33,068 nucleotides of DNA, taken from assembly GCF_014596515.1 (NCBI RefSeq), contig NZ_MSJQ01000354.1:1-33068 (forward strand). Direction: 5' to 3'. Every line of letters begins with the position of its first letter. The first letter of the stretch is position 1. Of this stretch, positions 24,162 to 33,068 are shown piece after piece. The stretch comes from Streptomyces sp. CBMA156. GTDB lineage: Bacteria > Actinomycetota > Actinomycetes > Streptomycetales > Streptomycetaceae. The translations under genes were made by a program, and so were the position numbers. Under the pieces are notes generated by a model. The model worked only from the letters and a program-made list of their open reading frames with translations. It was not told the DNA's origin and searched no databases.

Positions 24162-24746
24162 TCAGCCGGTGATCGCCCCGAAGATGCTGATGCCCGCCAG
24201 CACCACCATGATCGTCGCCGCCACCCGGATGATCAGCTTCATCGGCACGTGCTTGAGCAGCTTCTGCCCACCCACGATGGCGATCCCGCCGACCGCGCAC
24301 AGCGCCAGCCAGGAGCCGATGCCGACGGCCAGCGGGTCGGCGTACTTGGCGGCCAGGTTGGCGGTCATGATCTGGGTCAGGTCGCCGAACTCGGCGATCG
24401 CGACCACCACGAAGCTCGCCCCGGACACCTTCCAGAAGCTGTTCGAGGACGGCTCCTTGGCCGCGTGCTCGTCCTCGTCGCCACCTCCGTGGAACAGCAG
24501 CATCGCCGCGCCGACCAGGAACAGCGCGCCGGTGACGCCCTCCACCCAGCGGTGCGGCAGCAGCGTGAGCAGGTGCCCGGCGACGAGCGCGAGGCCCACC
24601 TGGAGGGCGAAGGCGGCGGCGATGCCCGCGAAGACGTAACTCGCGCGGTACTTGGTGCCGAGCACCAGGCTGGCCAGCGCGGTCTTGTCCGGCAGTTCGG
24701 CCAGGAAGATGATGCCGAAGGTCAACGCGGCAACGGTGAGACTCAT
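24162..24746 (-). CDS. GDT1/TMEM165-family (UPF0016) cation exporter, probably manganese
   Basis: A 194-residue membrane protein with six hydrophobic helices. Both family signatures are present: AELPDKTALAS near residue 17 (usual form ExGDKT, with Gly replaced by Pro) and AEFGDLTQI near residue 118. The acidic loop GGGDEDEH separates the two halves. Family members export Mn2+ or Ca2+ from the cytoplasm. A manganese riboswitch lies in its leader, which makes Mn2+ export the best call. GAGGAAAC lies five bases before the ATG. In some bacteria this protein is named MneA. Confidence 0.9.
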   Translation of the reverse strand: MSLTVAALTFGIIFLAELPDKTALASLVLGTKYRASYVFAGIAAAFALQVGLALVAGHLLTLLPHRWVEGVTGALFLVGAAMLLFHGGGDEDEHAAKEPSSNSFWKVSGASFVVVAIAEFGDLTQIMTANLAAKYADPLAVGIGSWLALCAVGGIAIVGGQKLLKHVPMKLIIRVAATIMVVLAGISIFGAITG

Positions 24747-24751
24747 CAGAA

Positions 24752-24810
24752 GTTTCCTCGGTCGGGCTGCCCGGCCACCGCGGCTCCGTCAGGGGACGCT
24801 CCGGCCCGAC
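24752..24810 (-). promoter_or_regulatory. Probable expression platform of the manganese riboswitch
   Basis: GTCGGGC (arm at 24804-24810, read leftward) can pair with GCCCGAC (24761-24767), which ends one base before the GAGGAAAC ribosome site at 24752-24759. The stem would sit against the ribosome site and could control translation. A pure transcription terminator is less likely because no T-run follows. Confidence 0.5.
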
Positions 24811-24837
24811 AGCACTGGTCATGGTCACAGCACTGCG

Positions 24838-24944
24838 GCCGAAGGTCTCGCCGGCGCCGCCCTTCGGACGGTGCCCCGGGCGCCGGGCCCCTGGGGGCCA
24901 GTATGTCGACGGTCCGGTGGAGGGCTACTCCCCTTCAACGGCCC
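24838..24944 (-). promoter_or_regulatory. yybP-ykoY manganese riboswitch aptamer
   Basis: Read on the minus strand, the three most conserved blocks of the yybP-ykoY class occur in order: GAAGGGGAGTAGCC at the 5' end, GTCGACATACTGG in the middle, and GGCGAGACCTTCGG at the 3' end. GAAGG pairs with CCTTC to close helix P1, extended by GGCC on both sides. Between the last two blocks is a GC-rich hairpin arm. The aptamer ends about 92 bases before the ATG of the GDT1-family exporter, the standard target of this riboswitch. Mn2+ binding should turn the exporter on. Confidence 0.9.
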
Positions 24945-25011
24945 CAAGCGTACCCGACGGCGTCAACCACCTCTCCCCGGGAACCCTGCCGGTCCCCGGA
25001 GGCCGCCCCGC

Positions 25012-25797
25012 CTACCTGGCGGCCCCGCCCGGCTCGGCCGCGATCAGCCCGCGGCCGACCAACTCCAGCACCACCACGATGGCCACCGACTCCACCGCCA
25101 GCAACCCGATCAGGACGAACAGCTGCACCGCCCCCGCCTGGACCGGCGAGGCCCCGCCCAGCAGCATCCCGACGAACGCCCCCGGCAGGGTGACCAGGCC
25201 GACCGTCCGGGTCTGGTCCAGCGCAGGGACCAGTGAGGTCGCCGCCGCCGTCCGGCAGATCTCCAGCCGGGCATCGCGCTCCTCGAAGCCGAGCGCCAGC
25301 GCGGCCTCCACCTCGCCGTGCCGCAGCCGCAGCTCGTCCAGTGCCCGCCGGCCGGCCAGCGAGGTCGCGCTGAGCGCGCCGCCGATCAGGATGCCCGCGA
25401 CCGGGATGACGGACAGGCCCCGGGGCGGCAGCAGTCCGACGCCCAGCAGCAGGGCGAGCACCGGCAGCACCCCGGCACCGATCGGGGCGGCCGCCCGGAC
25501 CCAGTCCGGCCCCGGGGTCATCCGACGCCCCGCGGTGCGCACCGCGACGGTGAACATCAGCACCACGAACAGCGCCGACCACCAGAGCGAACCGACCACC
25601 CAGGTGATCACCGCGGCGACCGCGGCCAGCTGCACCACCGCGCGCAGCCCGGCCCGCAGCACCGCGTGCCCGTGGCCGAGCAGGCACCAGCCGGCCACCG
25701 CGACGGCGGCCAGCAGCAGCACCGCGGTGACCACCCCGAGCACCGGGGTGACCGGCAGCAGCTGGCCCCCGGCCGCCGCCAGATCCACCGGGACCAT
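25012..25797 (-). CDS. FetB-like ABC permease (UPF0014 family)
   Basis: A 261-residue membrane protein with about seven hydrophobic helices. The family signature TLPGAFVGMLLGGASPVQAGAVQ is near residues 203-225, and ISVIPVAGILIGGALSATSLAGRR-like sequence (residues 130-150) is also typical. In E. coli the FetA/FetB pair exports iron under stress. The matching ATPase FetA is not next to this gene, so it may be elsewhere or lost. The gene follows the mannosyltransferase by 47 bases on the same strand and ends 67 bases before the manganese riboswitch, so two possible metal exporters lie side by side. Confidence 0.82.
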   Translation of the reverse strand: MVPVDLAAAGGQLLPVTPVLGVVTAVLLLAAVAVAGWCLLGHGHAVLRAGLRAVVQLAAVAAVITWVVGSLWWSALFVVLMFTVAVRTAGRRMTPGPDWVRAAAPIGAGVLPVLALLLGVGLLPPRGLSVIPVAGILIGGALSATSLAGRRALDELRLRHGEVEAALALGFEERDARLEICRTAAATSLVPALDQTRTVGLVTLPGAFVGMLLGGASPVQAGAVQLFVLIGLLAVESVAIVVVLELVGRGLIAAEPGGAAR

Positions 25798-25844
25798 CAG
25801 TTCCAGCCCGTCACGTCACGTATCCAGCCCATCGGCCCGGCCCG

Positions 25845-27467
25845 TCAGATCCAGCTGGTGAACCACATCCGGTCCTGCCAGGACGACATCGGGATCACCT
25901 CCGCCGTGTAGAGCGGGTAGAAGAAGGCGAAGCAGCCGACGATGGCGAGCACGATCGCCCCGGCTCCGATCGCCCCGATCCGGCGGCGCTCCGGACTGCA
26001 TCCGGCCGGGCCGAGCATCGCCCCGAGCATCTGGGCGACGGCCAGGCACAGGAACGGCACCAGCACGACCATGTAGAAGGAGAAGATCGTCCGCTCCTGG
26101 TACTGGAACCAGGGCAGGTAGATCCCGGCCACCGCGCACAGCACCGCGCCCGAGCGCCAGTCCCGCCGGAAGAACCAGCGCCACAGCAGGTAGACCAGCG
26201 CGAAGCAGGCCGTCCACCACAGGAACGGCGTGCCGAGGCCGAGGATCTGGGCCGCGCAGCCGCCCGAGGAGGTGCAGCCGCGCTGCCCGTCCGGGATCTG
26301 CTCCCAGTACATCGAGACCGGGCGGCCGTCGACCAGCCAGGAGAACGGGTTGGACTGGTAGGTGTGCGGGGTGCTCAGGCCGGTGTTGAAGTCGTACATC
26401 TGCGCGTGGTAGTGCCACAGGCTGCGCAGCGGCGCGGGCACCCAGCTCATGGAGACCTGCGGCAGCGGGATGCCGAGGACGCTGTCCGGGGAGAGCCCGG
26501 CGCGCCCGTCCGCCCAGTGCCGGTCGTAGCCGCCCCCGCCGTCGGCGCCGGTGCCGCCGGTGGCCAGCCAGCCGCTCCAGGAGCCGACGTACACCACGAA
26601 GGCGGAGCCGACCATGGCGAGGAAGGCGGGGACGGCGTCCCGGCGCAGCATGGAGCGCCAGGGGCGGCGGGCCCCCGCCCCGCGGCGGCCGGACTGGTCC
26701 CACAGGACGGTCAGGATGCCGAAGGCGGCGAGGATCATCGCGCCGTTCCACTTGACCGCGCAGGCCGCGCCGACGAACACCCCGGCGGCGATCCGCCAGG
26801 GGCGCCACCCGAGCCGGACCCTGTCGCCGTCGACGGCCGCGGCCAGCCGGGCGCGGACGTGGTCGCGGTCGATCAGCAGGCTGCCGAAGGAGGCGAGCAC
26901 GAAGAACATCTGGATGCCGTCGAGCAGGCCGACCCGGCTCATCACCAGCTGGAGGCCGTCCACCGACATCAGCAGTGCGGCGGTGCAGCCGAGCAGGGTG
27001 GAACCGAGGAGCCGGCGGCCGATCCGGGCCAGCATCAGCACGGCGACGGTGCCGAGCAGGGCGGTCATGAACCGCCAGCCGAAGGGGGTCAGTCCGAACA
27101 GCTGCTCGCCGATCGCCATCACCCACTTGCCGAGCGGCGGGTGCGCGATGAACTCGGGCGCGGAGCTCAGCGGGATCGACTGCGGGTGGCCCAGGATGTC
27201 GGCGTTGGCGTGGTCGGGCCAGGTGCCCTCGTAGCCCTGCCGGAGCAGCGACCAGGAGTCCTTGGGGTAGTACGTCTCGTCGAAGACGAAGGCACGGGGG
27301 TAGCCGAGGTTCCAGAACCGCAGCAGGCCTGCGAAGAGCGCGACGCCGATCGGTCCGAGCCAGCCGGAGCGGTCGGCCGCCCAGCGGACCAGGCCCCCGC
27401 GCGGGGCCGGTGCCGGGGTGGAAGGGGCCGGGGCCGCCGGTGGGTGCGTGAGCGCCGCTTGCGTCAT
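25845..27467 (-). CDS. pmt: Protein O-mannosyltransferase (PMT/GT39 family)
   Basis: A 540-residue polytopic membrane enzyme that moves mannose from polyprenyl-phosphate-mannose to Ser/Thr of secreted proteins during export. The first extracytoplasmic loop carries the catalytic acidic motif in FVFDETYYPKDSW. LSSAPEFIAHPPLGKW, VDGLQLVMSRVGLLDG and the C-terminal WFQYQERTIFSFYM are typical of actinobacterial PMT. The ATG at 27467 (MTQAALTHPP) is chosen because the Pro-rich leader and first helix follow as in homologues; the ribosome site CGAGG is close to the start, and the frame is open up to 27584. Actinobacterial PMT glycosylates lipoproteins and PstS-type substrates. Pro/Thr-rich secreted proteins in this window are candidates. 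Confidence 0.9.
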   Translation of the reverse strand: MTQAALTHPPAAPAPSTPAPAPRGGLVRWAADRSGWLGPIGVALFAGLLRFWNLGYPRAFVFDETYYPKDSWSLLRQGYEGTWPDHANADILGHPQSIPLSSAPEFIAHPPLGKWVMAIGEQLFGLTPFGWRFMTALLGTVAVLMLARIGRRLLGSTLLGCTAALLMSVDGLQLVMSRVGLLDGIQMFFVLASFGSLLIDRDHVRARLAAAVDGDRVRLGWRPWRIAAGVFVGAACAVKWNGAMILAAFGILTVLWDQSGRRGAGARRPWRSMLRRDAVPAFLAMVGSAFVVYVGSWSGWLATGGTGADGGGGYDRHWADGRAGLSPDSVLGIPLPQVSMSWVPAPLRSLWHYHAQMYDFNTGLSTPHTYQSNPFSWLVDGRPVSMYWEQIPDGQRGCTSSGGCAAQILGLGTPFLWWTACFALVYLLWRWFFRRDWRSGAVLCAVAGIYLPWFQYQERTIFSFYMVVLVPFLCLAVAQMLGAMLGPAGCSPERRRIGAIGAGAIVLAIVGCFAFFYPLYTAEVIPMSSWQDRMWFTSWI

Positions 27468-27613
27468 AGCCTCGCCGATTCGCCTGTCTGCTCTGCCTGT
27501 GTCCTGGCTCTGCCCGGCGCTTGGCTCGCCCCGGGGCCTGCCGCGCCGGCCGGGGCCGGGGCGGCGGTCAACAGCCACTGACACTATGTGGCGGTGCTCG
27601 CGAAGCCAAGCGC

Positions 27614-27650
27614 GACGGGCGCCGACCAGGTGACCTGGTCGGCGCCCGTC
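27614..27650. terminator. Strong palindromic terminator
   Basis: An 18-bp perfect inverted repeat with one central base (arms GACGGGCGCCGACCAGGT and its complement). It lies 26 bases after the stop of the leftward MFS gene and before the mannosyltransferase, so it should end the MFS transcript. Confidence 0.8.
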
Positions 27651-27675
27651 GTGAACGCCCCTCGGGGCCGTTCCG

Positions 27676-28989
27676 CTATGCGGCGGTCTGGAGCTCCCGG
27701 ACCGGGACCGAGTGGACCACGGCCGGGGCCGCGTTGTCCTGCTCCGGCGTGAGGTACGGACGCAGCCGCATCGCCATGACGACGATCAGCACCGTGGAGC
27801 CCGCCATGGCCGCCAGGTAGAGCGGCCAGGTGCCGGAGCCGACCAGCAGCACGCCGACGGCCGGGCCGACCGCGATCGCGATCTGCTTCACCAGGGAGTA
27901 CCCGGCGTTGTAGGTGCCGAGCATCCGGGCCGGGGCGAGGTCCGCGACGATCGGGCCCATGGTGGGTGCGAGCAGCGACTCACCGACCCCGAAGAGGGCG
28001 TAGATCGAGACGATGGCGACCGTGGCGGCCATGGTCTCGGTCCTGATCAGACCGGCCACCAGGGCCATCGCCCAGGCGCCGAGCCAGACCACGCCGGCCG
28101 CGGCCATCGCGGTGGTGCGGCGGCGGCGCGCGGTGATCCGCACCATGAACATCTGGAGCACCACGATGGTCAGCGCGTTGGCGCCGATCGCGAAGCCCAG
28201 GGTGGAGGGCGCGGTGCCGACGGTGTCGGTGGCGAAGGCCGCGACGCCGGACTCGAACTGGCCGTAGCAGGTGAAGAAGATCAGCCCGGCGAGCAGGCAG
28301 AGCCGCAGCATCGCCTTGTCGGCGACCAGGGCGCGCAGGCCGGTCGGGCCCTCGGTCTTCTCCTGGACGACGCTCAGCTGGAGCTTGGGCATCCGGGCGG
28401 TGCCGGTGACCAGGGCGAGGCCGAGGAAGGTGGCCGCCTCGATGGTGAACAGCCGGGTGAGGCTGGCCGGGTCCGACACGTTCACGATCTGCCCGCCGAC
28501 CAGCGCACCGATGCCCATGCCCAGGTTGACCAGGGTGAACTGGAGCGCGAAGGCGTGCGAGCGGGTGGCCGCGGTGGAGCAGCGGACGATCATCGTGGCG
28601 AGCGCCGGCTGGCAGGTGGTGACACCCGCGCCGAACAGGAAGGAGGAGACCAGCAGGGCCGGGGTGCCGGTGGCGTGGCCGAAGGCGAACGCGCCGGTGG
28701 CGGCGAGCGCCGTCCCGGCCAGCAGCACCGGGCGGGGGCCGTACCTGTCGATGCCGCGGCCGATGAACGGGAGCACGGCGAGGGCCGCCAGCGCGAAGAC
28801 GGTGAACACCATCCCGGCCGCCAGCGAGCCCAGCCCGCGCACCTGGTCCACGTACACGAACATGTACGGCATCGTGAAGCCGCTGCCGAACGCGCTGAGC
28901 GCGTTGCCGATCTGGACGCGGCGCAGCGGGCCGCCCGCTCCACGCCGCTGCTGCCTCTGCTGCTTCACCGTGCCGGTCACCGTGCACAT
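27676..28989 (-). CDS. 12-helix MFS transporter
   Basis: A 437-residue major facilitator protein with about 12 hydrophobic helices. It starts with a basic Gln/Arg-rich tail, then IGNALSAFGSGFTMPYMFVYV in helix 1 and PFIGRGIDRYGPRPVL as the loop 2-3 motif. ATG 28989 lies only two bases after AGGAAG; GTG 28980 has better spacing (about nine bases) and may be the true start. The divergent MarR gene at 29125 and repeat elements between them suggest an inducible drug or metabolite exporter. Substrate unknown. Confidence 0.85.
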   Translation of the reverse strand: MCTVTGTVKQQRQQRRGAGGPLRRVQIGNALSAFGSGFTMPYMFVYVDQVRGLGSLAAGMVFTVFALAALAVLPFIGRGIDRYGPRPVLLAGTALAATGAFAFGHATGTPALLVSSFLFGAGVTTCQPALATMIVRCSTAATRSHAFALQFTLVNLGMGIGALVGGQIVNVSDPASLTRLFTIEAATFLGLALVTGTARMPKLQLSVVQEKTEGPTGLRALVADKAMLRLCLLAGLIFFTCYGQFESGVAAFATDTVGTAPSTLGFAIGANALTIVVLQMFMVRITARRRRTTAMAAAGVVWLGAWAMALVAGLIRTETMAATVAIVSIYALFGVGESLLAPTMGPIVADLAPARMLGTYNAGYSLVKQIAIAVGPAVGVLLVGSGTWPLYLAAMAGSTVLIVVMAMRLRPYLTPEQDNAAPAVVHSVPVRELQTAA

Positions 28990-29010
28990 CCCTTCCTGGT
29001 TTCGACTGGA

Positions 29011-29076
29011 TACTCTTAGATCCAGAAGAGTTCAGAGCTAAAGTTTGACGAGATAAAGTCTTAGCACCGGAAGAGT
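29011..29076. promoter_or_regulatory. Two operator-like repeats between MFS and MarR genes
   Basis: TACTCTTAGATCCAGAAGAG at 29011 and AAGTCTTAGCACCGGAAGAG at 29056 are direct repeats in a 21-base frame, 45 bases apart, each ending in T. The first contains ACTCTT and AAGAGT as a perfect inverted repeat. The region is markedly AT-richer than the rest of the window. One copy lies near each gene start, as expected for a MarR repressor acting on both. Confidence 0.7.
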
Positions 29077-29124
29077 GCGGAGTCAAAGGCTTAAGGAGTG
29101 CACGCTCGTGCGACACTGGTCCGC

Positions 29125-29706
29125 ATGACTACGGACAAGCCGCGGCCGGCCACCGGCAAGCCCGCCCCGGCCACCCCCCTGGAGTTCGGCATCGCCGAGC
29201 AGGTGGCCCTCTACCAGCGGGAGTTCCCCACCGTCGACCCCCAGGTGGAGACGATCGTGCAGACCCTCAACCGGGTCTCCCGGCGGATGGGCGTGGCGTA
29301 CGACCGGCAGCTGACTGTGCTCGGAATCACCTCCGCCGAGTGGGAGGTGCTCAAGGCGCTGGTGGTCTCCGGCAGCCCGTACCGGCTCGGCCCCGGCGAG
29401 CTGGCCAAGCGGCTCGGGCTCACCCCGGCGGCGATGACGCACCGGATCGACCGGATGCTGGCCGACGGCCTGGTCACCCGGGAGCGGGACGAGAGCAACC
29501 GGGTGCGGGTGATCATCGAGCTGACCGAGACCGGCCGGGACAAGTGGCTGGAGTCGATGCGGATGGCGGCGGTGTTCGAGGAGGAGCTGCTCCAGGACGT
29601 CCCGGCCGAGGACCGGACCGTGCTCTCCTCGATGCTGGAGCGGATGCTGCGGCGGATCGAGGAGAGCCGCCCGGACGCGCCCGGACGCACCTCCGACCCG
29701 GCGTAG
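29125..29706 (+). CDS. MarR-family transcriptional regulator
   Basis: A 193-residue winged-helix protein. Core: ITSAEWEVLKALVVSGSPYRLGPGELAKRLGLTPAAMTHRIDRMLADGLVTRERDESNRVRVIIELTETG, with the D-E-x-N-R-x-R wing typical of MarR. A Pro/Ala-rich N-terminus of about 25 residues precedes it. ATG 29125 is chosen as the family-like start, although AAGGAG at 29093-29098 is too far away; an in-frame GTG at 29098 overlaps that motif and is less likely. It is divergent from the MFS exporter across the repeat elements and should repress it. Confidence 0.85.
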   Translation: MTTDKPRPATGKPAPATPLEFGIAEQVALYQREFPTVDPQVETIVQTLNRVSRRMGVAYDRQLTVLGITSAEWEVLKALVVSGSPYRLGPGELAKRLGLTPAAMTHRIDRMLADGLVTRERDESNRVRVIIELTETGRDKWLESMRMAAVFEEELLQDVPAEDRTVLSSMLERMLRRIEESRPDAPGRTSDPA

Positions 29707-29829
29707 CCCGCGGGAGGCGGCCCCGGAAGCGACACGGGGAGCCGCCCCGGGAGCGACCCGGGGGCCCGGAGAACAGCCGGGGCGCACAGCCGGGGCGCAC
29801 AGCCGGGAGCGCTGCCGGGGAGAACGCAT

Positions 29830-29874
29830 GAGTCCGGCCTGCCGGGAGGATGATCCTCCCGGCAGGCCGGACTC
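29830..29874. terminator. Long perfect palindrome between convergent genes
   Basis: A 22-bp perfect inverted repeat with one central base lies between the MarR stop and the chitinase stop. It is the longest such element in the window and can terminate from both sides. Left of it, 29760-29820 has a short repeated CGCACAGCCGGGG sequence. Confidence 0.8.
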
Positions 29875-29926
29875 GTCACGTCAGGTGCTGCGAGGGTCCG
29901 TCAGGCCCTCGGCGGTCCGTCGACCG

Positions 29927-31744
<1,818 letters not shown>

Positions 31745-31883
31745 GGGTGCGTGACTCCTGGTTGTGGGGGGTCCCGTCGCCCCGGGGGCACGCGTCCGGG
31801 GTGGGGCCGGACGACCGGGACATGACAGGCATGGGTGGGGAATCGAGCGGTTTCAGACCATGACGGACTACCGGGATGTGCCA

Positions 31884-31920
31884 AACCGGCGTCAGCAGCA
31901 CAAGGCTGCTGACGCCGGTT
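31884..31920 (-). other. Strong hairpin in the chitinase leader
   Basis: A perfect 16-bp inverted repeat (AACCGGCGTCAGCAGC and its complement) with a 5-base loop lies between the probable chitinase promoter and its ATG, about 140 bases before the start. It could be an attenuator, an mRNA-protecting structure or a terminator for the upstream lipoprotein gene. No T-run follows. Confidence 0.6.
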
Positions 31921-31948
31921 CAGGGGCTCCCTGCACCTGGGCAATAAA

Positions 31949-31975
31949 AATGGACTAGACCAACTGCCCCGTCAA
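31949..31975 (-). promoter_or_regulatory. DasR-like box within the chitinase promoter
   Basis: On the minus strand TTGGTCTAGTCCA (core 31951-31962) matches the dre palindrome TGGTCTAGACCA at 11 of 12 positions. TTGACG at 31970-31975 is a good -35 box, and the core begins seven bases after it, so bound DasR would block RNA polymerase. The -10 (CATTTT at 17-base spacing) is weak. A poorer second match (8 of 12) is at 31849-31860. Between 31745 and 32046 there is no gene. Confidence 0.72.
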
Positions 31976-32046
31976 GGGGTCCTGTTGGGCCTTGAGCCCC
32001 GCTTAAGGTTCCAACCCCCTGCTGAGCTGGGCGGTTTCGGCTTGAG

Positions 32047-32670
32047 TCAGTAGCGGACGGCGTTGGCCACCTCGGCCTTCACCGTGCCGGTGAGCTCCCG
32101 GTTGCCGTGCGCGGTGGCCTGGGCGCTCTGCCCCGCGGCCACGTCCTGGACGGTCACCGCGGTCGCGTCCAGCACCTTGCCGGACTCGTCGGTGAAGTTC
32201 AGCTGGATCACGTACCGGTACGACTGCTGCCCGTGGTTGGTGACGGTCAGCGGCACCTGCGCCTTGCCGTCCGAACCGGTGGTCACCGCCCCGGCCGTGA
32301 CGTCCCCCTTCGCGTCCAGCCCGCCCTTGATCCCGGCGACGGCCGAGGAGGCCGCCGACACCGCCGCCGAGGCCTTCGCCTCCGCCGAGGCGATCGCCGC
32401 GCCCGCCCCGCCGGCCGCCGTGGCCAGCGCCGAGGCGGCGGAGGCGGCGGCACTCGCGCCCTTCTCCACCGCTGCCGCCGCCTCGGAGGCCACGGTGCTC
32501 GCGCTCTTGCCGGACGAGCAGCCGGCCAGCACCGCGGCGCCGAACACCGCCAGCGCCACCACCCCCGCCGCCACGCGTCGTCGGCTGCGCACCGGCGGTG
32601 CGTCCAGGTCCTGCGCGGTGGCCCTCGGCGGGGTCGGGGAGCTGGCGCGGGTGAGCGGCTGGCGGTCCAT
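32047..32670 (-). CDS. Ala-rich lipoprotein with FxLYD-like C-terminal domain
   Basis: A 207-residue exported lipoprotein. A 30-residue Pro/Arg cytoplasmic head is followed by a hydrophobic helix and the lipobox VLAGC, with lipidated Cys51. Residues 56-120 are a long Ala/Ser/Glu/Lys-rich amphipathic helix of phasin or apolipoprotein type. Residues 120-207 form a beta-rich FxLYD-like domain (VPLTVTNHGQQSYRYVIQLNFTDESG), found in many actinobacterial surface lipoproteins. GAGGGA lies four bases before the ATG. The function is unknown; the C-terminal fold suggests binding or presentation outside the membrane. Confidence 0.75.
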   Translation of the reverse strand: MDRQPLTRASSPTPPRATAQDLDAPPVRSRRRVAAGVVALAVFGAAVLAGCSSGKSASTVASEAAAAVEKGASAAASAASALATAAGGAGAAIASAEAKASAAVSAASSAVAGIKGGLDAKGDVTAGAVTTGSDGKAQVPLTVTNHGQQSYRYVIQLNFTDESGKVLDATAVTVQDVAAGQSAQATAHGNRELTGTVKAEVANAVRY

Positions 32671-32830
32671 GCGGTCCCTCGTTTCCGGTCGGCGCCGGGC
32701 CTCCCGGCACGCCTCCCCGCCCACCCTCCGAGGGCCGGTGGACCGCCGCCAGCAGGGCTGCTGCCTCCGGGTGAAGCGACCGCCGGGCCGCAGGACGGCA
32801 GGCCGTGCGAGAACGGGCCCCGGGACAGCC

Positions 32831-33068
32831 CTACGACAGCCCCGAGCCCTCCTGGGCGTCCGTCTCCACCGCGGCCCGCTCCTCGCGCAGCCGCACCGCG
32901 TGCCGGCGCCGCGCGACCACGCCGTACGCCCCGGCGGCGCTCGCCACGAAGGCCGCCAGCCCGACCCACGGGCGGTCGAGGACGTGGCCGGTCAGGTGGT
33001 CCAGCGAGTACCGGCCCGCGCCGGCCAGACCGATCGCCAGCCCGGTCGCGCCGAGGAAGGCCGGGTAC
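32831..33068 (-). CDS. DoxX-family membrane protein, C-terminal part
   Basis: The leftward frame is open to the right edge and ends at a TAG at 32831, giving 78 residues of the C-terminus. YPAFLGATGLAIGLAGAGRYSLDHLTG matches the last conserved segment of DoxX-family proteins (G-x-GRYSLD). One more hydrophobic helix (WVGLAAFVASAAGAYGVV) and a charged tail follow. DoxX proteins take part in membrane redox and thiol homeostasis in actinobacteria. The start is outside the window. The 160-bp gap to the lipoprotein gene shows no clear element. Confidence 0.75.
   Translation of the reverse strand, partial: YPAFLGATGLAIGLAGAGRYSLDHLTGHVLDRPWVGLAAFVASAAGAYGVVARRRHAVRLREERAAVETDAQEGSGLS

Overview
The window is about 33 kb of very GC-rich DNA with strongly GC-biased third codon positions and frequent GTG/TTG starts. 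Gene content fits a Streptomycetaceae actinomycete (Streptomyces or Kitasatospora): XRE-TPR regulators, a SpoIIAB-type ATPase, a VanX-like dipeptidase, a UvrA/DrrC-like protein, a secreted GH18 chitinase with a DasR-like box, and a protein mannosyltransferase. It looks like chromosomal, partly accessory DNA. I saw no tRNA, rRNA, CRISPR array, transposase or integrase.

Left part (1-4206): the end of an ECF-type vitamin/metal uptake operon (ATPase plus membrane S component) meets, tail to tail, two leftward regulators: a winged-helix protein with a Cys-rich tail and an XRE-TPR protein.

Centre-left (4207-13083) is the most unusual part. Six tightly packed rightward genes encode a SpoIIAB-like ATPase, an RmlC-like cupin that has lost its catalytic His and Tyr, an intact dTDP-glucose 4,6-dehydratase, an ATP-grasp ligase, a DegT/StrS PLP aminotransferase and a low-molecular-weight tyrosine phosphatase. 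A MurG-like glycosyltransferase converges on them, sharing the stop-codon palindrome CTAG. A PCMT-like methyltransferase and a second XRE-TPR regulator follow. Together they look like a small pathway that makes a dTDP-amino-deoxysugar, joins it to an amino acid or other acid, and transfers it to an acceptor. I do not recognise this pathway.

Centre (13149-18549): VanX-like dipeptidase, UvrA-like double ABC ATPase, LysR regulator and membrane acyltransferase, ending at a strong bidirectional terminator. Then come an MhuD-type heme-degrading monooxygenase, a cupin/MarR divergent pair around a 21-bp tandem repeat, a CYTH protein and a 14-helix MFS exporter with a fused MarR-like winged helix.

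Right part (22899-33068): a zinc-ribbon/transmembrane/peptidoglycan-binding protein; a GDT1-type manganese exporter behind a clear yybP-ykoY manganese riboswitch; a FetB-like permease; a protein O-mannosyltransferase; a second MFS exporter divergent from its probable MarR regulator; a chitinase with a DasR-like operator inside its promoter; an Ala-rich lipoprotein; and the C-terminus of a DoxX protein. Long perfect inverted repeats close several convergent or tandem units.
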